Notes: a model not told the origin generated them from the letters alone. A stretch of 64,000 bases of DNA from Proteiniclasticum sediminis (GCF_018128025.1 NZ_JAGSCS010000001.1:1-64000); one strand, 5' to 3'; numbered from the stretch's first letter, positions 1 through 8,342 are shown. Program-made: numbers and translations.

Positions 1-623
1 ATTTCGACGGGTTCATCATCCAAGTCCGTCTCAAAATAGTAATTGGTGACATCATAGAAGACCAAGGCCCCTGTGCGGCCGATCTGCTTCGCGATCGCAT
101 GGTGCATCTGCAGCTGGATCTCTTCACTGAGCACACAAAGGGTGTCCAGGGAACGGTAAATCTCTTGCGGGGACAACGCAAAGTCGCCGAAAAGATCGCC
201 TTGGGTTTGCACGCTCTTCCACTTGCTTTGCGGATCCAGGATTCTCTTCACCGTCAAGAGCCGCAAGGCCTCGTTCAGGTCGATTTTTGATTTGGTCTTC
301 TTCTGGTGCCGGCTCAGCACGTTCGAGATGCCCAGACTTTTGTATACCTCGTCCAGGAGAAGCCAACCATAGTTTTGGAGAGGAGCAGAGATTTTTTGGT
401 TTAAATCCAGGGTAAGGAACAGAGTTTCTGGTTCCGGTTGAAATTTTCCTTCCTTGACGCTCTCCTTTAGTTCCGCAAGATAATTAGGATTTCCGGCTTC
501 CAGATCGGTTAGCTTTCCCAGGGATTTTACGGTTCGGTGTTTGACCTTGTCTTTGTCGCGGTAGCCTTCCACAATCGAAACATACTGAATGCCTTCGCGA
601 TTCTTGGTTACTTTTACAAACAT
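1..623 (-). CDS. IS1634-family (IS4-like) transposase, N-terminal 207 codons, cut by window edge
   Basis: The open frame runs from an ATG at 623 to the left edge without a stop. The N-terminus (MFVKVTKNREGIQYVSIVEG) and the stretch around FYDVTNYYFET near residue 195 are typical of IS1634-family transposases; the Asp in YDVTNYYFE is the first acidic residue of the DDE catalytic centre. The remaining DDE residues would lie left of the window, so activity cannot be judged. A TATAAT (634-629, minus) lies so close to the ATG that the transcript would have almost no leader, and only a weak AGGT precedes the start. No frameshift or stop is seen in the visible part. Confidence 0.88.
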   Translation of the reverse strand, partial: MFVKVTKNREGIQYVSIVEGYRDKDKVKHRTVKSLGKLTDLEAGNPNYLAELKESVKEGKFQPEPETLFLTLDLNQKISAPLQNYGWLLLDEVYKSLGISNVLSRHQKKTKSKIDLNEALRLLTVKRILDPQSKWKSVQTQGDLFGDFALSPQEIYRSLDTLCVLSEEIQLQMHHAIAKQIGRTGALVFYDVTNYYFETDLDDEPVE

Positions 624-671
624 ACCTTATTATATCATATACAACCGTATACAACAATAGAAATAATAAAA

Positions 672-706
672 AAACCCCTGATTTTCTTTGGGATATCAGG
701 GGGTTT
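672..706 (-). terminator. Intrinsic terminator upstream of the transposase start
   Basis: On the minus strand the arms CCCCTGAT and ATCAGGGG form a hairpin followed by GTTTTTTTATT. It lies between the IS end and the transposase start, where it would stop outside transcription from reading into the transposase, a known way for insertion sequences to limit activation by neighbours. Confidence 0.7.
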
Positions 707-730
707 GTCGCAGATGTCTTAAAGAAACTG

Positions 731-841
731 TCAAAGTCGGGAGGGGGCCACAGACTCGCCAACAGTAGTCCAGGCCTGTAAATATTCCAAAAAATACGTC
801 TCATCCAGTTCGTTGATCCCGATCAGCTTAATTTTAATCAC
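731..841 (-). pseudogene. N-terminal fragment of a GNAT acetyltransferase split by the IS
   Basis: A minus-strand frame starts at GTG 841 and ends at a TGA at 731-733, giving 36 residues. The text ELDETYFLEYLQAWTTVGES followed by VAPS resembles the N-terminus of small GNAT acetyltransferases, in which a tyrosine/tryptophan-rich helix is followed by a GE.(I/V).PS motif. The frame breaks at the inferred IS end. A TATAAT in minus orientation lies about 25 bp upstream of the GTG. Too little sequence remains to name a substrate. The family call rests on pattern memory; the rest of the gene should lie left of the IS, outside this window. Confidence 0.5.
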
Positions 842-942
842 CCTGTTTTTGTTGATAGGAGTTATTATAACAAATAATACGGGAGATGAAATCCGGCGTA
901 ATCCATTTCAGAAAAATTTCATTTTTCTTGGGCAATCTTTGT

Positions 943-948
943 TATAAT
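943..948 (+). promoter_or_regulatory. -10 element (TATAAT) upstream of the MurG-like gene
   Basis: A perfect TATAAT lies about 70 bp before the chosen ATG. No convincing -35 is seen at 16-18 bp. Confidence 0.45.
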
Positions 949-1020
949 ATTCATTAGGCAATGATCCCCCGAAAAGGACATCATGATGCCCCAATCCATG
1001 GTGAAGGAAATGTGAATACT

Positions 1021-2091
1021 ATGCGTAAAATTGTCATGACCGGCGGAGGTACAGCGGGACATGTGAACCCGAATTTAGCCCTCATGCCGAAATTGGAAAA
1101 ATTGAAATATGAAATTGTCTATATCGGGTCGAAAACCGGCATTGAACGGGAGATCATCGGCAAGACGGCCATACCCTATCATGCCATCTCCTCCGGAAAG
1201 CTTCGGCGTTATCTGGACGTGAAGAACTTCACGGATCCCTTTAAAGTGGGGGCAGGATTTTTCCAGGCCCTGGGTATTCTTCGAAAGGAAAAGCCCGATA
1301 TCGTCTTTTCCAAGGGGGGGTTTGTCAGCGTCCCCGTGGTGGCTGCAGCCCGCGTGCTGAAAATTCCGGTCCTGGCCCATGAATCGGATCTGACGCCGGG
1401 ACTGGCCAACAAAATTGCCGCCCGATTTGCAGACAAACTTCTGGTCACCTTCCCGGAAACCCTGCCCCATGTGGGGGAGAAGGGGATCCTGGTGGGCAGT
1501 CCCATCCGAGAGGAACTCTTCACCGGGGATGGGGAAAAAGCCAGGACCCAGGCGGGATTCTCCGCCGAAAAGCCGGTGATCCTCGTCATGGGCGGCAGCA
1601 TCGGTTCCGTGAAGATTAATGAGGCCCTGCGCAGTCTGCTGCCGGAACTTCTCGAAAAGTACAGCGTCTTCCATCTCTGCGGCAAGGGAAACCTCCAGGA
1701 GGAGCTGGGGGATCTCCCGGGATACGTCCAGATGGAGTACGCGGGAAAAGAAATGCGGGATCTTCTTCAGGCAGCGGATCTCATCGTCTCCCGGGCGGGA
1801 GCCAATGCCATCTTTGAATTTCTCGCCCTGCGCAAGCCCAATCTCCTGATTCCCCTGTCCCTGGCGTCCAGCCGGGGGGATCAGATCCTCAATGCCGAAA
1901 GCTTTGAAAAGAAAGGGTATTCCAAGGTGTTGAAGGAGGAGCTCATGACCCCTCAAACTCTAAAGGCCTCCCTGGAGGATTTGTACCTTCACCGGGCAGA
2001 CTATGTGAGGGTCATGGAAAAATCCGGGCTGGACAATGCCACAGACAAGATTGTGGAGCTCATCGAACGCTATGCGGCGCAAAAGCGCTGA
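1021..2091 (+). CDS. murG: MurG-type UDP-GlcNAc:lipid I N-acetylglucosaminyltransferase
   Basis: Predicted to add GlcNAc to undecaprenyl-pyrophosphoryl-MurNAc-pentapeptide at the inner face of the membrane, the last cytoplasmic step of peptidoglycan precursor synthesis. It is 356 residues, the normal MurG length. The glycine-rich loop TGGGTAGHVNPNLAL (residues 8-22), the second-domain loop MGGSIGSVKINE and the donor-binding SRAGANAIFEFLALRKPNLLIP follow MurG/GT28 order. An in-frame ATG at 961 would add 20 residues unlike the family, so the ATG at 1021 was chosen; an AAGGA lies 12 bp before it. The gene stands apart from any mur/div cluster, so it may be a stand-alone or second MurG. The NusG-II gene follows after 13 bp. 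Confidence 0.85.
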   Translation: MRKIVMTGGGTAGHVNPNLALMPKLEKLKYEIVYIGSKTGIEREIIGKTAIPYHAISSGKLRRYLDVKNFTDPFKVGAGFFQALGILRKEKPDIVFSKGGFVSVPVVAAARVLKIPVLAHESDLTPGLANKIAARFADKLLVTFPETLPHVGEKGILVGSPIREELFTGDGEKARTQAGFSAEKPVILVMGGSIGSVKINEALRSLLPELLEKYSVFHLCGKGNLQEELGDLPGYVQMEYAGKEMRDLLQAADLIVSRAGANAIFEFLALRKPNLLIPLSLASSRGDQILNAESFEKKGYSKVLKEELMTPQTLKASLEDLYLHRADYVRVMEKSGLDNATDKIVELIERYAAQKR

Positions 2092-2104
2092 AGGAGTGAA
2101 GGGT

Positions 2105-2530
2105 ATGCGTGACTGGAAAAAATCTCTAAAACTTCGTCCCTGGGATCTTTTCATCCTGACGTTTTTTGTCCTCCTTAGCTTTCTTCCCACCATTCTTTTT
2201 CGCCAGTTTGCGGGAGGGACCACGGGGCAGAAGATGGTGAGCATTGTCAAAGATGGTGTGGAAATCTTCCGGACGGAGCTGCGGGATGACCGCACCGAAA
2301 CCTTGTCCTTTCCCTTCGTCCATGAGGGAAAGTCCTATACGGGGATATTGGAGATGAAGGATGGGGCGGTGAGGCTTCACCGGCTGCCGGAAGACATCGT
2401 CCCCCTAGGCATCCATGAGGATATGGGGTGGATTCGGGAGCCCTTTGAGATCATTGTGGCTTTGCCGATTAAGCTCTATGTTTCGGTGGAATCCGAAGCC
2501 CCCAGCGATGTGGATATTATGGTTCAATAA
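2105..2530 (+). CDS. Membrane-anchored NusG domain II protein
   Basis: A 141-residue protein. The N-terminal MRDWKKSLKLRPWDL is basic, followed by one membrane segment (about residues 18-38, LFILTFFVLLSFLPTILF), so the rest is probably outside the membrane. The region from about residue 45 to the end matches the NusG_II/DUF1312 pattern in which a small beta-rich domain is found free of NusG itself; the role of these proteins is unknown. The start at 2105 has an AAGGAGTGAAGGG site, and the gene is 13 bp after murG, so the two are probably co-transcribed. A strong terminator follows directly. Confidence 0.7.
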   Translation: MRDWKKSLKLRPWDLFILTFFVLLSFLPTILFRQFAGGTTGQKMVSIVKDGVEIFRTELRDDRTETLSFPFVHEGKSYTGILEMKDGAVRLHRLPEDIVPLGIHEDMGWIREPFEIIVALPIKLYVSVESEAPSDVDIMVQ

Positions 2531-2540
2531 GTATTTCACC

Positions 2541-2570
2541 CGGCAGGCCATGGCCTGCCGTTTTCTTTTC
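2541..2570 (+). terminator. Intrinsic terminator of the murG-NusG_II unit
   Basis: CGGCAGGC and GCCTGCCG pair around a CATG loop, followed by TTTTCTTTTC. Confidence 0.85.
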
Positions 2571-2615
2571 GAAAAAACATGGCGAATGTTAACAAAAAGT
2601 TCTGTCAATTCTTGG

Positions 2616-2621
2616 TATAAT
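2616..2621 (+). promoter_or_regulatory. -10 element for the beta-CASP gene
   Basis: TATAAT in the context TTGGTATAATAGG, 34 bp before the start codon. The best -35 candidate (TTAACA at 2589) is 21 bp away, so the -35 is uncertain. Confidence 0.5.
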
Positions 2622-2654
2622 AGGAGAAAGAAGATTTTTCAAGGGAGGGGTATT

Positions 2655-4226
2655 ATGAGGATCGAATTTTCAGGCGCTGCGGGAACGGTCACCGGCTCCA
2701 GCCATCTGCTTCGGGTGAGGGACCAGCGGGTCCTTTTGGACTGCGGCCTCTATCAGGGCAAGGATGAAAAGGATCGGGGCAATGACGTGTTTGCCTATAT
2801 TCCCAGCACGGTGGATTATCTGCTTCTATCCCACGCCCACATCGATCACAGCGGCCGGATTCCGCTTCTCTACAAACGGGGATTCCGGGGAAAAGTCATG
2901 GCCACACCGCCCACGGTGGCCCTTTGCAAAATCCTGCTCACCGATTCCGCCTATATCCAGGAACAGGATGCCGAATGGGAGAACAAGAAACGGGAACGAA
3001 AGGGACTGGATCCCGTGGAACCCCTCTACACCGTGAAGGATGCGGAGGAAGCGCTGAAACATTTCGTGGCCGTGGACTTTGATGTGGAGACCACGCTCTT
3101 TGAGGGATTCCGCTTTGTGTTTCGGGAAGCCGGGCACATGCTGGGGGCAGCCATAACGGAGATGTTCATCAGCGAAGAGGAGCGAAACTTCAAATTGGTG
3201 TACACCGGCGATTTAGGCAATCAGGGGATCCCCCTCATGAAGGAGCCAAAAACCGTCAGTGAAGCGGATTTTCTGATTATGGAATCCACCTACGGCAATC
3301 GCCTTCACCCCGACAGCAGCAGCGAGCATGATGAACTGATCAAAATCATCAATGACACCTATCGACGGGGCGGAAATGTCATCATTCCTTCCTTTGCCGT
3401 GGGAAGGACCCAGGAACTGCTCTATGTGCTCAATGAGTACCGGGAATCCGGGAAACTGGAAAGAGGGGTGAAAGTGTATGTGGACTCGCCCATGGCGGCC
3501 CAGTCCACCACAGTTTTCAAGGAGTATTCCCGCTATTTTGATGAGGAAAGCCAGGAACGCATGCGCAAGGGCGATGATGTGCTGGATTTCCCCAATCTGT
3601 TCTTCACGGAATCCGTGGCCGATTCCCAGGAACTGAACCATACCCGGAAGGGCTGTGTCATCATCTCCGCCTCCGGCATGGCCACCGCTGGCCGAGTCCG
3701 GCATCATCTGAAGCACAATCTCTGGAGAGGGGAGTGCAGCATCGTCTTTGTGGGGTATCAGGCGGAAGGTTCCTTAGGACGGATCATCCAGGAAGGGGCG
3801 AAAACCGTGAACCTTTTTGGGGAAGAAATCGCCGTTCAGGCCAAAGTATTCAGCTTCAGCGGTCTTTCCGGACATGCAGACCGCAAGGGACTCTACAATT
3901 GGGTCAAAGCCATCAAGAAAGGACCCAAGGAAATTTTTCTCACCCACGGGGATGCGGAGGCAGCAGGGGCCATGAAAGAGCTTCTTCAGCAGGATGGGTA
4001 TAACGTTCGCATCGCCAAGAGCGGGGACATTGTTCCCATCAAGGATTATGTGAAGCTGACGCACAGAGTCGATGAATTCCAGATGGAAAAAAGTACAGTT
4101 GAGGCAGCTCTGCGCAAGCTGAAAAAGAAGGAAGAGCTCATCCGATGCATTGAAACCCTTGATTTTGATGGGGAAAGCGAGGATCAGATCCTCCAGAAGC
4201 TCGCCACCATCGTAAAAAAACAGTGA
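2655..4226 (+). CDS. MBL-fold beta-CASP RNA metallo-hydrolase
   Basis: A 523-residue predicted endo- or exoribonuclease of the metallo-beta-lactamase/beta-CASP superfamily. Visible motifs are HAHIDHSGRIP (metal-binding motif 2, about residues 59-69), the histidine in EAGHMLGAA (motif 3), the aspartate in YTGDLGNQ (motif 4), the beta-CASP region with SASGMATAGRVRHHL, and the C-terminal FSGLSGHADR. A 60-residue tail after the core is charged and probably helical. It begins with a GGGAGGGG site 6 bp before ATG 2655; longer upstream frames are not family-like. It sits alone between a terminator and the nifJ promoter. The substrate cannot be read from sequence; RNA processing is the family expectation. 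Confidence 0.85.
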   Translation: MRIEFSGAAGTVTGSSHLLRVRDQRVLLDCGLYQGKDEKDRGNDVFAYIPSTVDYLLLSHAHIDHSGRIPLLYKRGFRGKVMATPPTVALCKILLTDSAYIQEQDAEWENKKRERKGLDPVEPLYTVKDAEEALKHFVAVDFDVETTLFEGFRFVFREAGHMLGAAITEMFISEEERNFKLVYTGDLGNQGIPLMKEPKTVSEADFLIMESTYGNRLHPDSSSEHDELIKIINDTYRRGGNVIIPSFAVGRTQELLYVLNEYRESGKLERGVKVYVDSPMAAQSTTVFKEYSRYFDEESQERMRKGDDVLDFPNLFFTESVADSQELNHTRKGCVIISASGMATAGRVRHHLKHNLWRGECSIVFVGYQAEGSLGRIIQEGAKTVNLFGEEIAVQAKVFSFSGLSGHADRKGLYNWVKAIKKGPKEIFLTHGDAEAAGAMKELLQQDGYNVRIAKSGDIVPIKDYVKLTHRVDEFQMEKSTVEAALRKLKKKEELIRCIETLDFDGESEDQILQKLATIVKKQ

Positions 4227-4258
4227 AGACGTTTTTTTGCTAAAATGTGCTATTTCGA

Positions 4259-4288
4259 TTGGTAAAAACGGTCTCAGTATTGTATAAT
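4259..4288 (+). promoter_or_regulatory. nifJ promoter
   Basis: TTGGTA (4259-4264), 18 bp spacer and TATAAT (4283-4288). Transcription would begin near 4295, leaving a leader of about 140 nt before the PFOR start codon. Confidence 0.7.
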
Positions 4289-4300
4289 ATTCCTGTGTCG

Positions 4301-4435
4301 TTTGAGTATAGTGAATGAAATGAGTTCTCTATACTCAAATTCATGCGCTGAACCCCTCTACGGAAACGTAGGGATCCCCTGGAAGATCTTTAGGCCGGAT
4401 TTTTCGGGAAATATATTGTAAGGAGAGGTATAGAC
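4301..4435 (+). promoter_or_regulatory. Structured 5' leader of nifJ
   Basis: The leader holds a perfect 11-bp inverted repeat, TTTGAGTATAG (4301-4311) and CTATACTCAAA (4329-4339), with a 17-nt loop, then a second hairpin CTACG-GAAA-CGTAG (about 4357-4370) with a GNRA-type tetraloop. A GTAAGGAGAGG ribosome site precedes ATG 4436. It matches no riboswitch class I recognise. It could stabilise the message, bind a regulator or be a repressor site in the DNA. Confidence 0.55.
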
Positions 4436-7400
4436 ATGAGAAAAACAAAAACCATGGATGGAAATATGGCTGCATCCTACATCTCGTATGCATTTACAGA
4501 TGTATCAGCGATATTCCCCATCACACCCTCGACCACGATGGGTGAGAACGTTGACGAATGGGCATCCAAAGGTGTCAAGAACATCTTCGGACAGCCAGTG
4601 AAAGTCGTCGAAATGCAATCGGAGGCTGGCGCTGCCGGTGCGGTTCACGGATCACTCCAAGGCGGAGCCCTGACCACCACCTACACGGCATCCCAGGGAC
4701 TCCTGCTCATGCTCCCGAACATGTACAAGATCGCCGGCGAGCTTCTTCCCGGAGTTCTCCATGTCAGTGCACGAGCTATCGCAGCCCATGCACTGTCCAT
4801 CTTCGGAGACCATCAGGACGTCATGTCCGCACGTTCCACCGGTTTTGCCATGCTGGCAGAGTCCAATGTTCAGCAGGTCATGGACCTGGCTGGTGTTGCG
4901 CACTTGGCCGCCATCAAGGGAAGAGTTCCGTTCCTCAACTTCTTTGACGGATTCCGAACATCTTCTGAAATTCAGAAAGTGGAAGTCCTCGAGTACGATG
5001 AACTGGAAAAGCTCATCGACCAGGAAGCTCTGGCTGAATTCCGTAATCGCTCCCTCAACTCTGAGCGCCCCGTAACTCGCGGAACCGCACAGAACCCCGA
5101 TATATACTTCCAGGGAAGAGAAGCCTCCAACCGTTTCTATCTGGCTATCCCAGAGATCGTTGAAGGTTACATGGAAGAAATCAACAAGCTGACCGGCAGA
5201 AACTATCAGCTGTTCAACTACTATGGCGCACCGGATGCTGAGCATCTCATCATCGCCATGGGCTCCGTTTGCGACACCACCGAAGAAGTGGTTGACTTCC
5301 TGAACGCCAAGGGTGAGAAGGTTGGTTTGGTGAATGTTCACCTGTACAGACCGTTTTCCACCAAGCATTTCCTGAATGCCATCCCCAAGAGCGTCAAGAA
5401 GATTGCCGTTCTGGACAGAACCAAGGAACCCGGATCTGCCGGAGAACCGCTGTACCAGGATGTCCGCAATGCCTTCTACGATGTGGCTGATCGTCCCGTC
5501 ATCGTGGGCGGAAGATATGGTCTGGGATCCAAGGATGTTACTCCTGGACAGATCCTGGCCGTTTACGAGAACCTGAAGTACAACGAAGTCAAGAATGGCT
5601 TCACCATCGGTATCGAAGACGATGTGACCTACACCTCCCTGCCTAAGCATGAGGAGATTGACACCACAGCAGCTGGAACCGTACAGTGCCAGTTCTGGGG
5701 ACTGGGTTCCGACGGAACCGTAGGCGCCAACAAGTCTGCCATCAAGATCATCGGTGACAACACCGACATGTATGCTCAGGGCTACTTCTCCTATGACTCC
5801 AAGAAGTCTGGCGGAATTACCGTTTCCCATCTGCGATTCGGTAAGAGCAAGATCAGAAGCCCATATCTCATTCTGAACCCTGATTTCGTGGCTTGCCATA
5901 ATCCTTCTTATGTCAAGAAGTATGACATGACCAAGAACCTGAAGGAGAATGGAACCTTCCTTCTGAACTGCAGCTGGAACCTGGAAGAGCTCGGCGAGCA
6001 CCTGCCTGCCAAGATGAAGAGAGACCTGGCCAAGAAGAACATCAAGTTCTACACTGTGGATGCCCAGGCCATCGCATCAGAGATCGGACTCGGAACCAGA
6101 ATCAACATGATCATGCAGTCTGCCTTCTTCAAACTGGCGAACATCATCCCTGTGGAAGATGCCGTGAAGTACCTGAAGGACTCCGTAGTTAAGTCCTACG
6201 GCAAGAAGGGCGAAAAGGTCATCAACATGAACAATGAAGCCATCGACCGCGGAGTCAACGCTCTGCACAAGGTGGAAGTTCCTGCAGAGTGGGCCAACGC
6301 TGAAGATGTGGCTGCAGCTGCTGGAAAGAATGTTCCGGACTTCATCAAGAATATTCTGGAACCCATGAACGCTCAGGAAGGAGATTCCCTGCCGGTATCC
6401 GCATTCCTCGGAAGAGAAGACGGAACCTTCCCCATGGGAACTTCAGCCTTTGAAAAGCGCGGTATTGCCGTGAACGTTCCCGAGTGGAATATCGACAACT
6501 GTATCCAGTGTAACCAGTGTTCCTTTGTCTGCCCCCACGCTGTTATCCGTCCCTTCCTGATCAACGAGGAAGAAATGGCTAACGCTCCTGAAGGGTTCCA
6601 GGCGAAGAAGGCACTTGGTGGAAAGGCCTTCGGTGACATGCAGTACAAGATTCAGGTTTCTGTCCTTGACTGTACCGGATGCGGAAACTGTGCACAGGTT
6701 TGTCCTGCACCCAAGAAGGCTCTCGTCATGAAGCCCATCGAGACACAGATGACCGAGACTGCCAACTGGGATTACGCTCTGACCCTTTCCCACAAGATCA
6801 ACCCCATGAACAAGAACACCCTGAAGGGCAGCCAGTTCGAGCAGCCTCTCCTGGAGTTCTCCGGAGCATGCGCAGGCTGTGGAGAAACCCCCTATGCCAA
6901 GCTTGTGACCCAGCTGTTCGGTGACCGCATGATGATCGCCAACGCTACCGGATGCTCATCCATCTGGGGCGGATCCGCACCGGCCTCCGTATACACCACC
7001 AACCATCTCGGACAGGGTCCGGCATGGGCTAACTCCCTCTTCGAGGACAATGCCGAGTTCGGTCTGGGCATCTACCTGGGCCACAAGGCACAGCGTGCGA
7101 AGCTCCTGCCTGTAGCCGAAGCCCTCGTGGCCAACGCTGAAGCATCAGAAGAGCTGAAGGCTGCCGTCCAGAACTGGATCGACAACTATGACAAGGGCGA
7201 AGAGTCCAAGGCTGCTCGAGCCGCACTGGTTCCGCTGCTGAAGAACTCCGAGCTGGCAGAAGCCAAGACCCTCTACGCTGAAAGAGACTTCCTCACCAAG
7301 AAGAGCCAGTGGATCTTCGGTGGAGACGGATGGGCTTACGACATCGGTTACGGCGGACTGGACCACGTGCTGGCCACCGGCGAAAACATCAACGTTCTCG

Positions 7401-7969
7401 TCATGGACACCGAAGTTTACTCCAACACCGGCGGACAGTCCTCCAAGTCCACACCGACTGCGGCCATCGCGAAGTTTGCCGCTTCCGGCAAGCGAACCAA
7501 GAAGAAGGACCTGGGCATGATGGCCATGAGCTATGGCTATGTCTATGTCGCTCAGATTGGTATGGGTGCAGACAAGAACCAGGCCATCAAGGCCATTTCC
7601 GAAGCCGAAGCTTACGATGGACCATCCCTGGTCATCGCTTACGCTCCGTGCATCAACCAGGGCCTCAAGCTCGGTATGGGCTTCAGCCAGGAACAGACCA
7701 AGCGCGCAGTGGAAGCCGGATACTGGCAGCTGTACAGATTCAACCCCGAACTCAAGGCTCAGGGCAAGAATCCGTTCACGCTGGATTCCAAGGAACCCAC
7801 CAGAAGCTTCAGAGAGTTCCTCGAGAGCGAAGTACGTTATGCTTCCCTCCTCAAGGCTTACCCAGATCATGCTGAAGAGCTCTTCGCCAAGACTGAGCAG
7901 GATGCGAAGGAAAGACTGGAATCTTACAAGAGACTGGCTTCCTACGAGTACGCCAAGACTGAAGAGTAA
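4436..7969 (+). CDS. nifJ: Pyruvate:ferredoxin (flavodoxin) oxidoreductase
   Basis: Converts pyruvate and CoA to acetyl-CoA, CO2 and reduced ferredoxin in the cytoplasm, the central oxidative step of anaerobic fermentation. At 1177 residues it is the fused single-chain form. In order: the pyruvate-binding domain (FPITPSTTMGENVDEWASKG near residue 25), the CoA/transketolase-C region, the gamma domain with SGGITVSHLRFG, a ferredoxin domain with two 4Fe-4S motifs (CIQCNQCSFVCP and CTGCGNCAQVCP), the proximal cluster/TPP region (CAGCGETPY, ATGCSSIWGG) and the TPP-binding GDGWAYDIGYGGLDHV. Codon choice is strongly biased to C-ending codons, as expected of a very highly expressed gene. It has its own promoter, long leader and terminator and is monocistronic. 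Confidence 0.97.
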   Translation: MRKTKTMDGNMAASYISYAFTDVSAIFPITPSTTMGENVDEWASKGVKNIFGQPVKVVEMQSEAGAAGAVHGSLQGGALTTTYTASQGLLLMLPNMYKIAGELLPGVLHVSARAIAAHALSIFGDHQDVMSARSTGFAMLAESNVQQVMDLAGVAHLAAIKGRVPFLNFFDGFRTSSEIQKVEVLEYDELEKLIDQEALAEFRNRSLNSERPVTRGTAQNPDIYFQGREASNRFYLAIPEIVEGYMEEINKLTGRNYQLFNYYGAPDAEHLIIAMGSVCDTTEEVVDFLNAKGEKVGLVNVHLYRPFSTKHFLNAIPKSVKKIAVLDRTKEPGSAGEPLYQDVRNAFYDVADRPVIVGGRYGLGSKDVTPGQILAVYENLKYNEVKNGFTIGIEDDVTYTSLPKHEEIDTTAAGTVQCQFWGLGSDGTVGANKSAIKIIGDNTDMYAQGYFSYDSKKSGGITVSHLRFGKSKIRSPYLILNPDFVACHNPSYVKKYDMTKNLKENGTFLLNCSWNLEELGEHLPAKMKRDLAKKNIKFYTVDAQAIASEIGLGTRINMIMQSAFFKLANIIPVEDAVKYLKDSVVKSYGKKGEKVINMNNEAIDRGVNALHKVEVPAEWANAEDVAAAAGKNVPDFIKNILEPMNAQEGDSLPVSAFLGREDGTFPMGTSAFEKRGIAVNVPEWNIDNCIQCNQCSFVCPHAVIRPFLINEEEMANAPEGFQAKKALGGKAFGDMQYKIQVSVLDCTGCGNCAQVCPAPKKALVMKPIETQMTETANWDYALTLSHKINPMNKNTLKGSQFEQPLLEFSGACAGCGETPYAKLVTQLFGDRMMIANATGCSSIWGGSAPASVYTTNHLGQGPAWANSLFEDNAEFGLGIYLGHKAQRAKLLPVAEALVANAEASEELKAAVQNWIDNYDKGEESKAARAALVPLLKNSELAEAKTLYAERDFLTKKSQWIFGGDGWAYDIGYGGLDHVLATGENINVLVMDTEVYSNTGGQSSKSTPTAAIAKFAASGKRTKKKDLGMMAMSYGYVYVAQIGMGADKNQAIKAISEAEAYDGPSLVIAYAPCINQGLKLGMGFSQEQTKRAVEAGYWQLYRFNPELKAQGKNPFTLDSKEPTRSFREFLESEVRYASLLKAYPDHAEELFAKTEQDAKERLESYKRLASYEYAKTEE

Positions 7970-7982
7970 AAATAGACCTGAA

Positions 7983-8012
7983 AATGCCGCCATGGTTTCA
8001 TGGCGGCATTTC
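7983..8012 (+). terminator. nifJ terminator
   Basis: AATGCCGCCATG and CATGGCGGCATT form a 12-bp stem with a GTTT loop, followed by TCCTATT. The T-run is weak but the stem is strong. Confidence 0.75.
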
Positions 8013-8036
8013 CTATTGGCGCTGATTTTTTAGGAC

Positions 8037-8300
8037 CTACATCTTGAAGAGGGTCCACTGATCCGTGTCCTTCTCATACTTCAGCTCAAAGAGAACCTCC
8101 TGATCATTCACCATTCCCCGGCAGAGGAAAATCTGCATATGGTTGCCCGCCAGCTTTTCCCGCTTCCGGGCCTGAATGCTCCGGATATGGATGGTTTGGT
8201 ATTTCCCCTCCTCATTGATGAGCCGAAATCGGATGGGGTGGATGAGGCCTTTGAAATCAAACCAGGCAATCATTTCGATGGGTTTGGCAAGAACTTTCAT
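8037..8300 (-). CDS. Small DinB-associated protein (YolD-like by context)
   Basis: An 87-residue protein with mixed beta-strand character (IAWFDFKGLIHPIRFRLI near residues 11-28). I do not recognise a named domain. It follows dinB by 42 bp on the same strand and must share its transcript. In Bacillus, small YolD-type proteins are encoded beside SOS-induced Y-family polymerases, so an accessory role in translesion synthesis is a reasonable guess from context only. No ATG, GTG or TTG exists in this frame between the dinB stop and ATG 8300, so the start is fixed. The ribosome site is unusual: the AAGGAGGG is separated from the ATG by a perfect hairpin. Confidence 0.7.
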   Translation of the reverse strand: MKVLAKPIEMIAWFDFKGLIHPIRFRLINEEGKYQTIHIRSIQARKREKLAGNHMQIFLCRGMVNDQEVLFELKYEKDTDQWTLFKM

Positions 8301-8338
8301 CGGTGTTGCGAAGGACGCTTCCTTCGCTTTCCCTCCTT
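8298..8338 (-). promoter_or_regulatory. Ribosome site split from the start codon by a hairpin
   Basis: On the minus strand: AAGGAGGG (8338-8331), AAA, then GCGAAGGA-AGCG-TCCTTCGC (8327-8308), then AACACCG and ATG (8300). The linear distance from the GGAGGG to the ATG is 30 nt, but only 10 nt if the 20-nt hairpin is looped out. The same layout is found before the S1-like gene at 59314. Confidence 0.6.
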
Positions 8339-8342
8339 TAGA

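Larger units (their letters stand above)
1..744 (-). mobile_element. IS1634-family insertion sequence, right (5') part only
   Basis: The window opens inside an insertion sequence transcribed leftwards. It carries an IS1634-type transposase (1-623) and an upstream segment with a minus-strand intrinsic terminator (about 668-706). Its right boundary is put between about 735 and 746, because at that point a minus-strand acetyltransferase reading frame stops matching its family and runs straight to a stop codon. The left end lies outside the window, so terminal repeats and target duplication cannot be compared. The exact boundary is an inference. Confidence 0.7.
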
